The notes: generated by a model not told the origin, from the letters alone. DNA of 64,000 bases from Streptococcus pneumoniae (GCF_001347015.1 NZ_CFGI01000001.1:124001-188000), one strand, 5' to 3'. Shown: positions 8,205 through 16,802, counted from the first letter of the stretch. Program-made: numbers and translations.

Positions 8205-9224
8205 TTAGTCTTCAAATCCATTTGGATGCTTGCTTTGCCAACGCCATGCGTCTTCACACATTTGAGTAATGTCAAGTTCTGCTTCCCAGCCAAGTTCTGC
8301 TTTGGCTTTTGCAGGATCTGAATAGCAGGCTGCAATGTCACCTGGGCGACGGTCTACGATACGGTAAGGAATTGGACGTCCCACTGCTTTTTCCATGTTT
8401 TGGATAATTTCAAGAACTGAGTAGCCTTTACCTGTACCAAGGTTATAAACGTTTAGACCTGAGCCTTTTTGGATTTTTTTCAGAGCTGCAACGTGACCTT
8501 TAGCCAAGTCAACAACGTGGATATAGTCACGAACACCAGTTCCGTCTTCGGTATCGTAATCGTCTCCAAACACTTGCACTTGCTCTAATTTTCCAACGGC
8601 TACTTGAGTCACATATGGCAAGAGATTGTTTGGAATTCCGTTTGGATTTTCTCCCAAATCACCACTCTCATGGGCTCCGATTGGGTTAAAGTAACGAAGC
8701 AAGACCACATTCCATTCTGAGTCTGCTTTGTAAATATCGGTCAAAATTTCCTCAAGCATGAGCTTGGTACGACCGTATGGGTTAGTCACTGAAAGTGGGA
8801 AATCTTCCAAGATGGGTACTGTGTGCGGATCTCCGTAAACTGTCGCAGAAGAACTGAAAATGATGTTCTTACAGTTGGCTTCTTCCATAGCTTTCAAAAG
8901 GCTAACAGTTCCTGCTATATTGTTGTCATAATAGGCAAGAGGGATACGGGTAGATTCTCCAACAGCCTTCAAACCAGCAAAGTGAATGACCCCTGTTGGT
9001 TCTTCTTGCTTGAAAATATCTCTGAGGGTATCTGTGTCACGGATATCTGCCTCATAAAACGGAATTTCAACTCCTGTAATTCTCTCAACAACTTCTAAAC
9101 TTTTACGGTTGCTGTTAACAAGGTTATCCACCACAACAACCTGATGACCTGCTTGGATTAACTCGATAACAGTGTGGGTCCCGATAAAACCTGCCCCACC
9201 CGTTACCAAAATCTTTTCTTGCAT
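8205..9224 (-). CDS. galE: UDP-glucose 4-epimerase
   Basis: A 339-residue short-chain dehydrogenase/reductase that interconverts UDP-glucose and UDP-galactose with bound NAD. The Rossmann motif GGAGFIG is at residues 9-15, the catalytic Ser is in SSSATVYG (124-131), and the YxxxK pair is Tyr150 and Lys154 in NPYGRTK. Length is typical. It is the first gene of a two-gene unit with the polyprenyl-phosphate glycosyltransferase, which suggests it feeds hexose to a membrane-linked glycosylation step as well as to the Leloir pathway. No galK or galT lies in this window. Confidence 0.95.
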   Translation of the reverse strand: MQEKILVTGGAGFIGTHTVIELIQAGHQVVVVDNLVNSNRKSLEVVERITGVEIPFYEADIRDTDTLRDIFKQEEPTGVIHFAGLKAVGESTRIPLAYYDNNIAGTVSLLKAMEEANCKNIIFSSSATVYGDPHTVPILEDFPLSVTNPYGRTKLMLEEILTDIYKADSEWNVVLLRYFNPIGAHESGDLGENPNGIPNNLLPYVTQVAVGKLEQVQVFGDDYDTEDGTGVRDYIHVVDLAKGHVAALKKIQKGSGLNVYNLGTGKGYSVLEIIQNMEKAVGRPIPYRIVDRRPGDIAACYSDPAKAKAELGWEAELDITQMCEDAWRWQSKHPNGFED

Positions 9225-9254
9225 CTTTGTTCCTCGATTCTCGGATTTTTTCTT

Positions 9255-9283
9255 ATTTTACCATTTTTGATAGGGAATGTCAT
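9255..9283 (-). promoter_or_regulatory. Candidate galE promoter
   Basis: On the minus strand ATGACA (9283-9278) and TAAAAT (9260-9255) are separated by 17 bases, about 30 bases before the galE ATG. Confidence 0.5.
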
Positions 9284-9322
9284 TTACCATCCTAGGGGGC
9301 AGGATAAAATTTCAGTAAAATC

Positions 9323-10426
9323 TTATTCGATTTTTAGTCGTTTGACATAGTTTTCAATTGGGTAGTTTGCTGGGTCCAAGGTCAATTCCCTGCTTTGTAC
9401 CAGTTGTGCTAGGTGGTAACCAATGATAGGACCCGTTGTGAGGCCTGATGAACCTAGTCCACTGGCTGCATAGACACCTGCTAAGCCAGGTACTTGCCCA
9501 AAGAAAGGAGAGAAATCACGGGTGTAGGCACGAATTCCCACACGCTCAGCAGTTCTGGTAGCTTCTACTAAACTAGGATAGCAATGCAGGGCTGCCTCCT
9601 CCATTTGTTGGAGTAAGGTTTCATCTACCGTCAAATCAAATCCCATGTCATTTTCATGAGTAGCACCTAAGGACAATTTCCCACCTGCAAAAGGAATCAA
9701 ATCCCACTCCCCTTCTGGCATAACAACAGTGTAATCTTTTATGTCTTGGGCAAGCTGATAATCTCGGAGTTGTCCTTTCTGAGGACGAACATCTACAGCA
9801 TAACCCAAGGGTTCTAATATGTGACCCAACCAAGCTCCCGTTGCCAAAATAACCTGATCAAACTCCTCTTCGTCAATCTGGTAACCTGATGCTAAAGGTT
9901 TCAGAGTCACTTTTTCTTTGACCAGCTTGACGTGACTGGCTTCCAGCAAACGAGTCACTAAAAGTTGGCCATCTACTCTCGCTCCACCAGAAGCGTAGAG
10001 CAAGCGATCAAATCCCTGCAAACCAGGAAATAATTCATTTGCTGATGCTTGGTCTAAAATGGCTAATTTCCCTATCAAGGGAGACTCTTTTCTACGCTGG
10101 AGGGCTAGTTGATAGAGTTCTTCTAGCTTGGATTCGTCCTTTTTCAAGAGAAAAACTCCCGAACGTTGGTAAAAGTCGATTTCTTGCCCTGAATTCTCTA
10201 AATCAGCCAACAAATCCACATAAAAGTCTGCCCCCAAGCGCGCCATCTTGTACCAGGCTTTATTGCGGCGTTTGGAAAACCAAGGACTGATAATTCCTGC
10301 TGCCGCCTTGGTAGCCTGACCTTGTCCATGGTCAAAAACGGTCACCTCTAGGTCACTTTCTTTCGAAAGGTAGTAGGCAGCTGTTGCACCTACAATCCCT
10401 GCTCCGATAATGGCAACTTTTTTCAT
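9323..10426 (-). CDS. FAD-dependent oxidoreductase (DadA/glycine-oxidase-like)
   Basis: A 367-residue DAO-family flavoprotein. The N-terminal Rossmann fold KKVAIIGAGIVGATAAYYLS binds the FAD ADP moiety. ATGAWLGHILEPLG and the C-terminal GVYAASGLGSSGLTTGPIIG complete the flavin site. Members oxidise D-amino acids, glycine or sarcosine. The substrate here is unknown. An upstream in-frame GTG at 10435 is possible, but the weak SD AGAAAG fits the ATG at 10426 better. It follows the Nif3-like gene by about 16 bases, in one probable trmK-nif3-oxidoreductase operon. Confidence 0.85.
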   Translation of the reverse strand: MKKVAIIGAGIVGATAAYYLSKESDLEVTVFDHGQGQATKAAAGIISPWFSKRRNKAWYKMARLGADFYVDLLADLENSGQEIDFYQRSGVFLLKKDESKLEELYQLALQRRKESPLIGKLAILDQASANELFPGLQGFDRLLYASGGARVDGQLLVTRLLEASHVKLVKEKVTLKPLASGYQIDEEEFDQVILATGAWLGHILEPLGYAVDVRPQKGQLRDYQLAQDIKDYTVVMPEGEWDLIPFAGGKLSLGATHENDMGFDLTVDETLLQQMEEAALHCYPSLVEATRTAERVGIRAYTRDFSPFFGQVPGLAGVYAASGLGSSGLTTGPIIGYHLAQLVQSRELTLDPANYPIENYVKRLKIE

Positions 10427-10442
10427 TGTTTTCACTTTCTAA

Positions 10443-11240
10443 CTAGATATGGTGGAAAGGATTGGTCGATGCTTGACTAGGTACAATATCGATTGTCCAG
10501 CCTTTTTCCTCTTTCCATTGATTAAGAAGCTCTGCAATTTTTTCCACAAAAAGCACTTCAATATAGTGACCTGAGTCCAATGCCAGTAACCCATCAGACA
10601 ACATATCCTGGGCAGTGTGGTAGTAAATATCACCAGTGATATAGACATCCGCTCTTTTAGCTAAAGCATCCTTATAGAAAGACTGCCCGCTACCACCACA
10701 GATAGCCACTCTTGAAATAGACTTCTGCAAATCGCTCTCTTGATAATGCACCATTCGAAGGCTATCTAGGGCAAAGACTTGCTTGACATGCTGGGCCAAT
10801 TCCCCAAAGGTCTGAGGCTGAACATTTCCAATACGACCAATTCCACGTTCAGGACCTGTCTCCTGTAGATAAGTCGTTTCCTCGATACCTAGCATCTGAC
10901 AGAACCAATCATTAAGGCCATTTCCAACGATGTCAATATTGGTATGGCTGACATAAACTGCGATGTCATGCTTAATGAGATCAATGTAAATCTGATTTTG
11001 CGGACGGCTAGCTACCAAATCCTTGATGGGACGGAAAATCGGCGCATGCTTGACAATAATCAAGTCCACACCCTTTTCAATGGCTTCAGCCACCGTTTCT
11101 TCACGAATATCCAGAGCTACCATGACCCTTTGGATATCCTTGTCCAAAGTTCCAATTTGCAGGCCACGACTGTCTCCCTCCATGGAAAATTCCTGAGGGC
11201 AAAAGGTTTCATATGCGTTAATGACTTCACTTGCTAGCAT
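10443..11240 (-). CDS. Nif3-like dinuclear metal centre protein (YqfO/YbgI family)
   Basis: A 265-residue protein of the NIF3 family, which forms a toroidal hexamer with a two-metal site. Visible metal-binding segments are VKHAPIFRP near residue 64, YVSHTNIDI near 96, and the C-terminal DSGHYIEV with a following Glu. It lacks the PII-like insertion domain of the longer Bacillus form. The exact function is unsettled (GTP cyclohydrolase-like and hydrolase roles have been proposed). It overlaps trmK by 14 bases, an arrangement conserved in Firmicutes. Confidence 0.9.
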   Translation of the reverse strand: MLASEVINAYETFCPQEFSMEGDSRGLQIGTLDKDIQRVMVALDIREETVAEAIEKGVDLIIVKHAPIFRPIKDLVASRPQNQIYIDLIKHDIAVYVSHTNIDIVGNGLNDWFCQMLGIEETTYLQETGPERGIGRIGNVQPQTFGELAQHVKQVFALDSLRMVHYQESDLQKSISRVAICGGSGQSFYKDALAKRADVYITGDIYYHTAQDMLSDGLLALDSGHYIEVLFVEKIAELLNQWKEEKGWTIDIVPSQASTNPFHHI

Positions 11241-11904
11241 GGAGAACCTCCTTGATGGCTTGAATTTTATCTACTAAAACTTGACGTTCCTCCAGATTTT
11301 TTTCTGGGATTTGTCCGAGAGCAAACTCTAGCTTAACAGCTTCTTTTTGCCATTTTTGGACAAAGACTGGACTGACCTCTTTGGACAAGAAGGGACCAAA
11401 GCGAACATCACTAGCTGATAGATTCATTTGTCCTGCTTCCACCACCAAAATCTCGTAAAACTTGCCAGCTTCTTCTAGGATGCTTTCTGCCACAATCTGA
11501 AAACCGTGGTCTTGCAGCCAAATACGCAAGTCGTCTTCACGATTATTGGGCTGGAGAATCAAACGTTCTACATTAGCCAGCTTGTCCAAGCCTTCTTCTA
11601 AAATCCTAGCAATCAAACGACCTCCCATGCCAGCAATGGTGATGACCGACACTTGGTCAGTCTCTTCAAAAGCTGCCAAGCCATTGGCTAAACGAACCTG
11701 GATTTTCTCCTTTAGGCCGTGAGCCTCAACATTTTTAACCGCGGACTGGTAGGGGCCTTCCACCACTTCCCCTGCAATGGCACCTTCAATTTGTCCTCTT
11801 TCGACTAACTCGATAGGCAGATAAGCATGGTCACTCCCCACATCGAGTAAAATGGCTCTCTGTGGCACAAAGGAAGCCACTAATTCTAATCTCTTTGAAA
11901 TCAT
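11227..11904 (-). CDS. trmK: tRNA (adenine(22)-N1)-methyltransferase
   Basis: A 225-residue Rossmann-fold, SAM-dependent methyltransferase of the TrmK family that makes m1A22 in bacterial tRNAs. Family signatures are the early [10 protein letters not shown], the SAM-binding [34 protein letters not shown] and the LQPNNRED motif. A coiled C-terminal segment ([21 protein letters not shown]) matches the family. It is the first gene of the operon with the Nif3-like protein and the FAD oxidoreductase. Confidence 0.9.
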   Translation of the reverse strand: MISKRLELVASFVPQRAILLDVGSDHAYLPIELVERGQIEGAIAGEVVEGPYQSAVKNVEAHGLKEKIQVRLANGLAAFEETDQVSVITIAGMGGRLIARILEEGLDKLANVERLILQPNNREDDLRIWLQDHGFQIVAESILEEAGKFYEILVVEAGQMNLSASDVRFGPFLSKEVSPVFVQKWQKEAVKLEFALGQIPEKNLEERQVLVDKIQAIKEVLHASK

Positions 11905-11970
11905 CTTCTCTCACTTTCCAAACTCTATTACCTCTTATTATACCACATTTCAACTAGCAATCCTGCACCT

Positions 11971-12003
11971 AAAAAGACCGCAATCCATAGATTGCAGCCT
12001 TTC
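11971..12003 (-). terminator. Terminator of the P-type ATPase gene
   Basis: On the minus strand GGCTGCAATC-TATG-GATTGCGGTC is followed by TTTTT. It lies directly after the stop codon. Confidence 0.8.
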
Positions 12004-12004
12004 T

Positions 12005-14353
12005 TTATTTTCTGGCTTGATAGCGACTAGTCAGGATGAAAATCACGGTAAAGACCAACATCATGACACCATAAACAGGTAATGTTTGTCCTGTTAAGGT
12101 CGAAATTTCAAGTAGTTTTTGAATTCTTGGGAAGAGAGCTGTGGCTAGGAAGCCTCCTACTGACCAAACAATCAAGAGGACACGCCAGAGAGTGAATGGC
12201 ATGCAGGCTCTAAATACGGATAAGAAACCAATTGACCCCAAGAGATAATAGAGTAGAGTTGAGATTTCTATCTCAGACCAACCTTGACTACTTCCAAAAA
12301 TTTTCACAAACAGGACGCTGAACACAACCATGAGAGCACTTGGTAGAGCACGAAGCATGGATCTTCTGAGGAAGTTCGGTTCGACAGGTTTGATATTTCG
12401 CTCAAAAGTCAGAACGAATGGTGGGAAACCTTCCACGAACTGGTCAATCATGGTAATCTGGATTGGAATAAAAGGGAAAATCAAGATCCATTCAGACCGC
12501 CCCAGAAGAGCACTGGCAATACAGATGACTGCGAGCAAGAAAGAATAGATGGTCTTTATCAAGAAAATCGGGGCGATATGGGCAATGTTATTGACCACAC
12601 GACGGCCTTCAAAGAGAATCTCAGGAACATCATTAAAGTCAGAGTTCAAGAGAACCAGATTGGCAATCTGACGTGTTGCCGGGTCTCCCTCCGCCATTAC
12701 GATAGAACAATCCGCCTCGCGAAGGGCCAGGATATCATTAACTCCATCCCCTGTCATAGCTGTTGTATGCCCCGCTTTTTTCAGTGTTTGGATGATGAGT
12801 TTCTTTTGATGAGGGGAAACACGTCCGAAAATAGCTGTCTCCTCAGCCATATCAACCAATTCCTCATCCGTGATTTTTGAGCAATCTACATAACTGTCAT
12901 AGTCTGCAAAACCAGCCTTTTGGGCAATGCTGGATACCGTAACTGGATTGTCACCAGAAATAATCTTGAGCCCAACTTCCTGAGAACGGAGATAGTCCAG
13001 CGTCTCTGCTGCTCCCTCCCGAATAGGGTCCAAGATTTCCAGCAAGGCCAGAGCCTGAATATCAGAAGGTTTCTGTGGTTTATGATGGTCCAGTTTTTCC
13101 TGACTGAAAGCTAAGACCAAGACACGAGATCCTCGTTCAAGAGATTCTCTAGCTTCAGGAACTTCAGCATCCAACAACATCTCCGGTGCGCCTAGGAAAA
13201 CTGTTCCCAAACCTTCTAACTCCATGGCTCCCCACTTGCGATCGCTTGAGAAGGGAAGATTGGAAATCATAGGATAGGCTACTTGGCCTTGGAATCGCTG
13301 GCGAATAGCTTGAGCTGTTGGATTCTTATCCTCACTATGGGCCATATAGCTGGTCAGGATGCTGGCAAGCGCTGACTCTCCATACTCTTCAGTCAAAGGA
13401 AGAACAGCCTCCACCTGCATCTTTCCTTGGGTGATGGTACCCGTCTTGTCCAGACAGAGCATATCCACGCGCGCCAAGGTCTCAACAGAGTACATCTCCT
13501 GCACCAAGACCTTTTTCAGACCCAGCTTAATCACCGCTGTCAAGAGCGAAGTAATGGTCAAAAGGGCAATTCCCTTGGGCAACATTCCCAGAAGGGCTGT
13601 CGATGAATTTACAACGGATGACTTGAGAGGTAGGCCTTTCAATATCAAGGCTTCTAGCAAGAGAGCCAGACCAAAAGGAATGATAATCTTCCCAGTAAAA
13701 CCAGCTAGCTTGTCCAACGATTTCATGATACGAGAGTTGATTGGTTTAACGGTCTTGGCTTCCAGCATGAGTTTGGCAGCATAGTTGTCTGCACCTACAT
13801 GGTGAACTTGAGCCAAAACTGATCCACTAGCCAAGAAACTTCCTGACAAAAGCAGGGCATCCACTTCCTTTTGCACCAAATCACTTTCCCCCGTCAACAT
13901 GGCTTCATTGACTTCCGCAAAGCCTTCCAAAACCAAGGCATCACTGGGAATCTGCTCTCCAGCAGACAGACGAATGACATCTCCTAACACCAATTCTTCC
14001 GGATTCAGAGCAACTTCCTGGCCATCACGGATGGTTTTGACCTTTTCCTTGGTCATGAGATTGAGCTTATCCACCATGTGTTTGGCTCGTAGCTCGGTCA
14101 CAATCCCAGAAAAAGCGTTAAAACAGATAACGGCAAAGAAGACCAGATTGCTCCAAGCCTGCACAAAGGCAAGGGCCAAAGCAATGGCAAAGTTCAAAGC
14201 GTTAAAAAGGGTAAAGACATTTCGTTTAACGATTTGCCAAGTGCTGGTACTGGCTGATGCGGTAAAATCATTGACCAAGCCCTTAGCCTGTCTTTCCTTG
14301 ACTTCTCTTTGGGTTAATCCCATAATCTTATTTTTATCCATAAATTCTATCAT
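12005..14353 (-). CDS. Cation-translocating P-type ATPase (CtpE-like)
   Basis: A 782-residue membrane pump. The actuator TGES is at residues 154-157, the phosphorylation motif DKTGTITQG starts at Asp302, and the hinge is TGDGVNDILALREADCSIVM. The transmembrane-4 region reads LLGMLPKGIALL, so the PEGL of classical Ca2+ pumps is replaced. No heavy-metal-binding N-terminal domain or CPx motif is present. The overall pattern resembles the CtpE/YoaB branch, for which Ca2+ uptake has been reported in mycobacteria. The ion here is inferred, not shown. The start is either the ATG at 14353 or the one at 14341; neither has a clear SD. A perfect inverted repeat covers the first. Confidence 0.85.
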   Translation of the reverse strand: MIEFMDKNKIMGLTQREVKERQAKGLVNDFTASASTSTWQIVKRNVFTLFNALNFAIALALAFVQAWSNLVFFAVICFNAFSGIVTELRAKHMVDKLNLMTKEKVKTIRDGQEVALNPEELVLGDVIRLSAGEQIPSDALVLEGFAEVNEAMLTGESDLVQKEVDALLLSGSFLASGSVLAQVHHVGADNYAAKLMLEAKTVKPINSRIMKSLDKLAGFTGKIIIPFGLALLLEALILKGLPLKSSVVNSSTALLGMLPKGIALLTITSLLTAVIKLGLKKVLVQEMYSVETLARVDMLCLDKTGTITQGKMQVEAVLPLTEEYGESALASILTSYMAHSEDKNPTAQAIRQRFQGQVAYPMISNLPFSSDRKWGAMELEGLGTVFLGAPEMLLDAEVPEARESLERGSRVLVLAFSQEKLDHHKPQKPSDIQALALLEILDPIREGAAETLDYLRSQEVGLKIISGDNPVTVSSIAQKAGFADYDSYVDCSKITDEELVDMAEETAIFGRVSPHQKKLIIQTLKKAGHTTAMTGDGVNDILALREADCSIVMAEGDPATRQIANLVLLNSDFNDVPEILFEGRRVVNNIAHIAPIFLIKTIYSFLLAVICIASALLGRSEWILIFPFIPIQITMIDQFVEGFPPFVLTFERNIKPVEPNFLRRSMLRALPSALMVVFSVLFVKIFGSSQGWSEIEISTLLYYLLGSIGFLSVFRACMPFTLWRVLLIVWSVGGFLATALFPRIQKLLEISTLTGQTLPVYGVMMLVFTVIFILTSRYQARK

Positions 14354-14372
14354 ATCATTTTTTATGATAGAA
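14345..14372. promoter_or_regulatory. Inverted repeat over the P-type ATPase start
   Basis: Arms TTCTATCAT (14345-14353) and ATGATAGAA (14364-14372) are perfect 9-bp complements with a 10-base loop in the divergent region between the ATPase and plsC. One arm contains the ATPase ATG. It may be an operator or an mRNA hairpin. Confidence 0.4.
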
Positions 14373-14415
14373 TACTAATCTCATCCTAAATATACTTATT
14401 ACAAATGGAAAAAGT

Positions 14416-14444
14416 TTGCCAGCCCTCCTTTGATAAGGTATAAT
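14416..14444 (+). promoter_or_regulatory. plsC promoter
   Basis: TTGCCA (14416-14421), a 17-base spacer and a consensus TATAAT (14439-14444) precede the plsC ATG by about 30 bases. Confidence 0.7.
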
Positions 14445-14474
14445 AATAACAAGAAAATAATCGAAGGAGATCGC

Positions 14475-15224
14475 ATGTTTTATACTTATTTACGTGGATT
14501 GGTTGTCTTGCTCCTATGGTCCATCAATGGCAATGCCCATTATCATAATACTGATAAAATTCCTAATCAAGATGAAAATTATATTCTGGTTGCACCTCAC
14601 CGCACCTGGTGGGATCCTGTTTACATGGCCTTTGCGACCAAGCCAAAACAGTTTATCTTTATGGCCAAAAAAGAGCTCTTTACCAACCGTATCTTTGGCT
14701 GGTGGATTCGTATGTGTGGTGCCTTTCCTATCGACCGTGAAAATCCTAGCGCCTCAGCCATCAAATACCCTATCAATGTTCTTAAAAAAAGTGACCGCTC
14801 TCTCATCATGTTTCCAAGTGGGAGCCGTCACTCAAACGATGTCAAGGGTGGCGTAGCCCTGATTGCCAAAATGGCCAAGGCCCGTATCATGCCGGTTACC
14901 TACACAGGTCCCATGACTTTGAAGGGCTTGGTTAGCCGTGAGCGTGTCGATATGAACTTTGGAAATCCAGTCGATATCTCAGATATCAAGAAAATGAATG
15001 ACGAAGGTATTGAAACAGTCGCCAATCGCATCCAAACAGAATTCCAACGTCTGGACCAAGAAACCAAACAATGGCACAATAATAAAAAACCAAACCCACT
15101 CTGGTGGTTTATCCGCATTCCTGCCCTTATCCTTGCGGTTATCCTCGCTATCCTAACCATCATCTTTAGCTTTATCGCAAGCTTCATCTGGAATCCAGAT
15201 AAAAAGAGAGAGGCTCTTGGTTAA
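14475..15224 (+). CDS. plsC: 1-acyl-sn-glycerol-3-phosphate acyltransferase
   Basis: A 249-residue membrane-associated enzyme that acylates lysophosphatidic acid to phosphatidic acid in phospholipid synthesis. The catalytic HxxxxD motif is His42-Asp47 (PHRTWWDP). FPSGSRHSND corresponds to the glycerol-phosphate-binding motif, and TYTGPM is a later family block. A C-terminal hydrophobic helix (ALILAVILAILTIIFSFIASF) anchors it. The start is the ATG at 14475, preceded by an AAGGAGA SD. It is monocistronic with its own promoter and terminator. Confidence 0.9.
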   Translation: MFYTYLRGLVVLLLWSINGNAHYHNTDKIPNQDENYILVAPHRTWWDPVYMAFATKPKQFIFMAKKELFTNRIFGWWIRMCGAFPIDRENPSASAIKYPINVLKKSDRSLIMFPSGSRHSNDVKGGVALIAKMAKARIMPVTYTGPMTLKGLVSRERVDMNFGNPVDISDIKKMNDEGIETVANRIQTEFQRLDQETKQWHNNKKPNPLWWFIRIPALILAVILAILTIIFSFIASFIWNPDKKREALG

Positions 15225-15238
15225 AAAATACAACAATC

Positions 15239-15261
15239 CCTTGGTAAAAGCCAAGGTTTTT
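15239..15261 (+). terminator. plsC terminator
   Basis: CCTTGG-TAAAAG-CCAAGG is followed by five T. Confidence 0.8.
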
Positions 15262-15330
15262 CATTTATATTTATAAGAATCTCCTAATCAAAAGCCACTC
15301 TACAATAGAGTAACGTTAAGATTGTCCATT

Positions 15331-15400
15331 TATACTCAATGAAAAAGCCCTCTAAAATTAGAGAGCTGATTTGAGATTGGGATAAAATCCTAGTGAAAAA
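15331..15400 (-). terminator. cadD terminator inside a dispersed repeat tail
   Basis: On the minus strand the stem is AGCTCTCTAA/TTAGAGGGCT (15367-15358 and 15355-15346), followed by a T-run. The preceding CACTAGGATTTTA and CTCAAATC are shared with 16501-16546, and the far side joins a BOX-like end (TATACTCAATGAAAA). Confidence 0.7.
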
Positions 15401-15403
15401 AAT

Positions 15404-16015
15404 CTACACGATCAGAAAAGTCTCTATCGTGCCATTTTCATACATGATGTATAGTCCAAGTAGAATGAATACTAAGGGCACAATGATTCGCTCGTATTTT
15501 TCAATTGTCTCGAATAGTAACGGAATAGAGGACAACACCCGACTAATCTCGCATAAGATAATTATGCCGATTACAAACACAAGCAAGGCCACGAGGGTCT
15601 GTGACCAATCTAACGAAGCAAAATAAGGTATATAGATACCTAAATTATCTCCGCCAGACGCAATTGTCAGCAATGTAACTGTCCAAAACAGTTGATTTGC
15701 CTTGCTTTGTTCTAATCTTTCAATAATTTCTTCCTCTTCTTCCTCACCTTCTCCAACAATTGCAAAGCGAATCCCTAAATAGATAGGGATTAAACCAAGC
15801 AATCCCACTATCCATTCTTCAGGCACGAAATTAACGACATAAGCAGCAACTAAACTCGCCCCTACAAGTAAGGCTGTGCCTAGATATTGTCCCGCATAAA
15901 TATGCCATTTTTGTTTATTCTGTGATAGCTGTGCAAATAAAATAAATAAAATAATTAAATAATCGATACTGGTGGAAATATAAACACCAATAGCAGATAT
16001 GATTGTCTGTCCCAT
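15404..16015 (-). CDS. cadD: CadD-family cadmium resistance transporter
   Basis: A 203-residue membrane protein of the LysE superfamily (CadD family) with about five or six hydrophobic helices. The N-terminus GVYISTSIDYLIILFILFA and the block TLLTIASGGDNLGIYIPYFASL match CadD. A Glu-rich cytoplasmic loop (GEGEEEEEEIIERLEQ) is present. Members give cadmium and sometimes zinc tolerance, probably by export. Upstream there is a 24-codon small ORF with a strong SD and, before it, a perfect palindrome. The gene's own SD AGGAGG is about six bases from the ATG. No cadX/cadC-type repressor gene is adjacent, so regulation would act in trans. Confidence 0.85.
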   Translation of the reverse strand: MGQTIISAIGVYISTSIDYLIILFILFAQLSQNKQKWHIYAGQYLGTALLVGASLVAAYVVNFVPEEWIVGLLGLIPIYLGIRFAIVGEGEEEEEEIIERLEQSKANQLFWTVTLLTIASGGDNLGIYIPYFASLDWSQTLVALLVFVIGIIILCEISRVLSSIPLLFETIEKYERIIVPLVFILLGLYIMYENGTIETFLIV

Positions 16016-16045
16016 AAAAAACCTCCTGTATTGGTCAGTAATAAA

Positions 16046-16120
16046 TCAGCAGATTTTAGGAGAGCACAGACACATTAATTTAGCTATCGCTAGTGGGTAA
16101 TTTCGAACATAGGAAAGCAT
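16046..16120 (-). CDS. Putative 24-residue leader peptide upstream of cadD
   Basis: Minus-strand ATG at 16120, TGA at 16048-16046. A strong SD (GAGGAGG, centred about 10 bases before the ATG) precedes it. The peptide begins MLSYVRNYPLAIAKL and ends MCLCSPKIC, with three Cys in its last nine residues. It lies 30 bases before the cadD ATG and on the same predicted transcript. The Cys-rich end near a metal-resistance gene is suggestive of a metal-responsive leader, but expression is not shown. Confidence 0.5.
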   Translation of the reverse strand: MLSYVRNYPLAIAKLMCLCSPKIC

Positions 16121-16184
16121 TTTACTCCTCCTCAAAACGTAGTTACAAAGTAATTTCTAACTGGAATTCGGTGACTACTTCCAT

Positions 16185-16219
16185 GTAAAGTATAACATAC
16201 TATACTTTACTTCGTAAAG
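16185..16219 (-). promoter_or_regulatory. Palindromic operator/promoter candidate upstream of cadD
   Basis: Perfect 10-bp arms GTAAAGTATA (16185-16194) and TATACTTTAC (16201-16210) surround a six-base centre, with a third half-site GTAAAG at 16214-16219. On the minus strand TTTACG and TATACT, spaced 18 bases, could be the promoter, with its -10 inside the palindrome. This fits a metal-sensing repressor or MerR-type site. Confidence 0.5.
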
Positions 16220-16247
16220 TGTGGGCTCTCCGAAGGGGCTTGCAGAC

Positions 16248-16407
16248 AGAGTCTGGGACAAAAAGATTTTGATTTTAGGAATTCTTTATTATAAGTTTTT
16301 AAAATCGATAGATTAGACAAAAAAGCGAACAAAACAGAATTCTGAGTGTCAGACAACTTGTTTTGTTCGCTTTTTATATTTAAGGTTAGACTTTTGTCCC
16401 AGACTCT
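16248..16407. mobile_element. MITE-like element, 160 bp
   Basis: Terminal inverted repeats AGAGTCTGGGACAAAAAG (16248-16265) and CTTTTGTCCCAGACTCT (16391-16407) bracket an AT-rich core with an internal perfect 14-bp hairpin (16321-16334 with 16361-16374). There is no transposase. The short ORF across it is not believable. Confidence 0.6.
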
Positions 16408-16488
16408 ACGCACCTTTATGGTGTAATTAGCTGATACCATTTGAGGTTTTTGTAGTCTCCAAAATTGTGACCTATAAAACCTCAATAA

Positions 16489-16546
16489 AAAAGTCCTCTG
16501 AAGTCAGAGAGCTGATTTGAGCCCGGGCTAAAATCCTAGTGAAAAA
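16489..16546 (-). terminator. Repeat-borne hairpin terminator, second copy
   Basis: On the minus strand the stem AGCTCTCTGA/TCAGAGGACT (16513-16504 and 16501-16492) is followed by T6. The preceding TTTTTCACTAGGATTTTA is shared with the cadD 3' region at 15366-15400. Confidence 0.6.
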
Positions 16547-16627
16547 GATGAAACTCCTTGTGTTCATCGAACACTGTGTCATTTCCCTATTTTCATACGG
16601 AATTTTGACGCCCTTAGCATCACGATT

Positions 16628-16796
16628 CTTGCTAGATAAAACGTTTATAGACTAGTCGGTAAGCCGAAGATTGTACAAAATTTTTAGTGAAACAAAAAAA
16701 TCTCCCCGAAGGGAGAAAAGCTGGTTTATTTTACCTTACAATGCTAGGAAGCATAAGCAAAGATAGTACTTGAGCATACCAAGGTAAGGTGACAAC
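16628..16796. repeat. 169-bp repeat unit A (BOX-related)
   Basis: It matches 16831-16998 over its whole length with scattered differences. It contains a UUCG-loop hairpin (16702-16715) and a BOX-like stretch (CTAGGAAG...TACTTGAG...AAGGTAAGGTGACAAC). Confidence 0.85.
16692..16716 (-). terminator. UUCG-loop terminator, copy in unit A
   Basis: On the minus strand CTCCC-TTCG-GGGAG is followed by a run of seven T. Confidence 0.75.
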
Positions 16797-16802
16797 AAAA
16801 AA

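Noticed and set aside
10439-10648. A 69-codon open frame inside the Nif3-like gene
   Set aside because: It is a shadow frame of a well-supported gene on the same strand.
13359-14378. Plus-strand open frames opposite the P-type ATPase
   Set aside because: The minus-strand gene has all P-type ATPase motifs. The opposite frames show no SD or recognisable domain.
16016-16200. A yybP-ykoY manganese riboswitch upstream of cadD
   Set aside because: The conserved paired motifs of that class are not found. The small ORF and palindrome explain the conserved-looking parts.
16207-16485. A 92-codon minus-strand open frame downstream of rpsO
   Set aside because: It runs across the MITE-like inverted repeats and has no SD or family resemblance.
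16489-16640. A relic of a second cadD 3' end
   Set aside because: The shared sequence lies after the cadD stop, and the upstream part does not translate into CadD. A dispersed terminator repeat explains it better.
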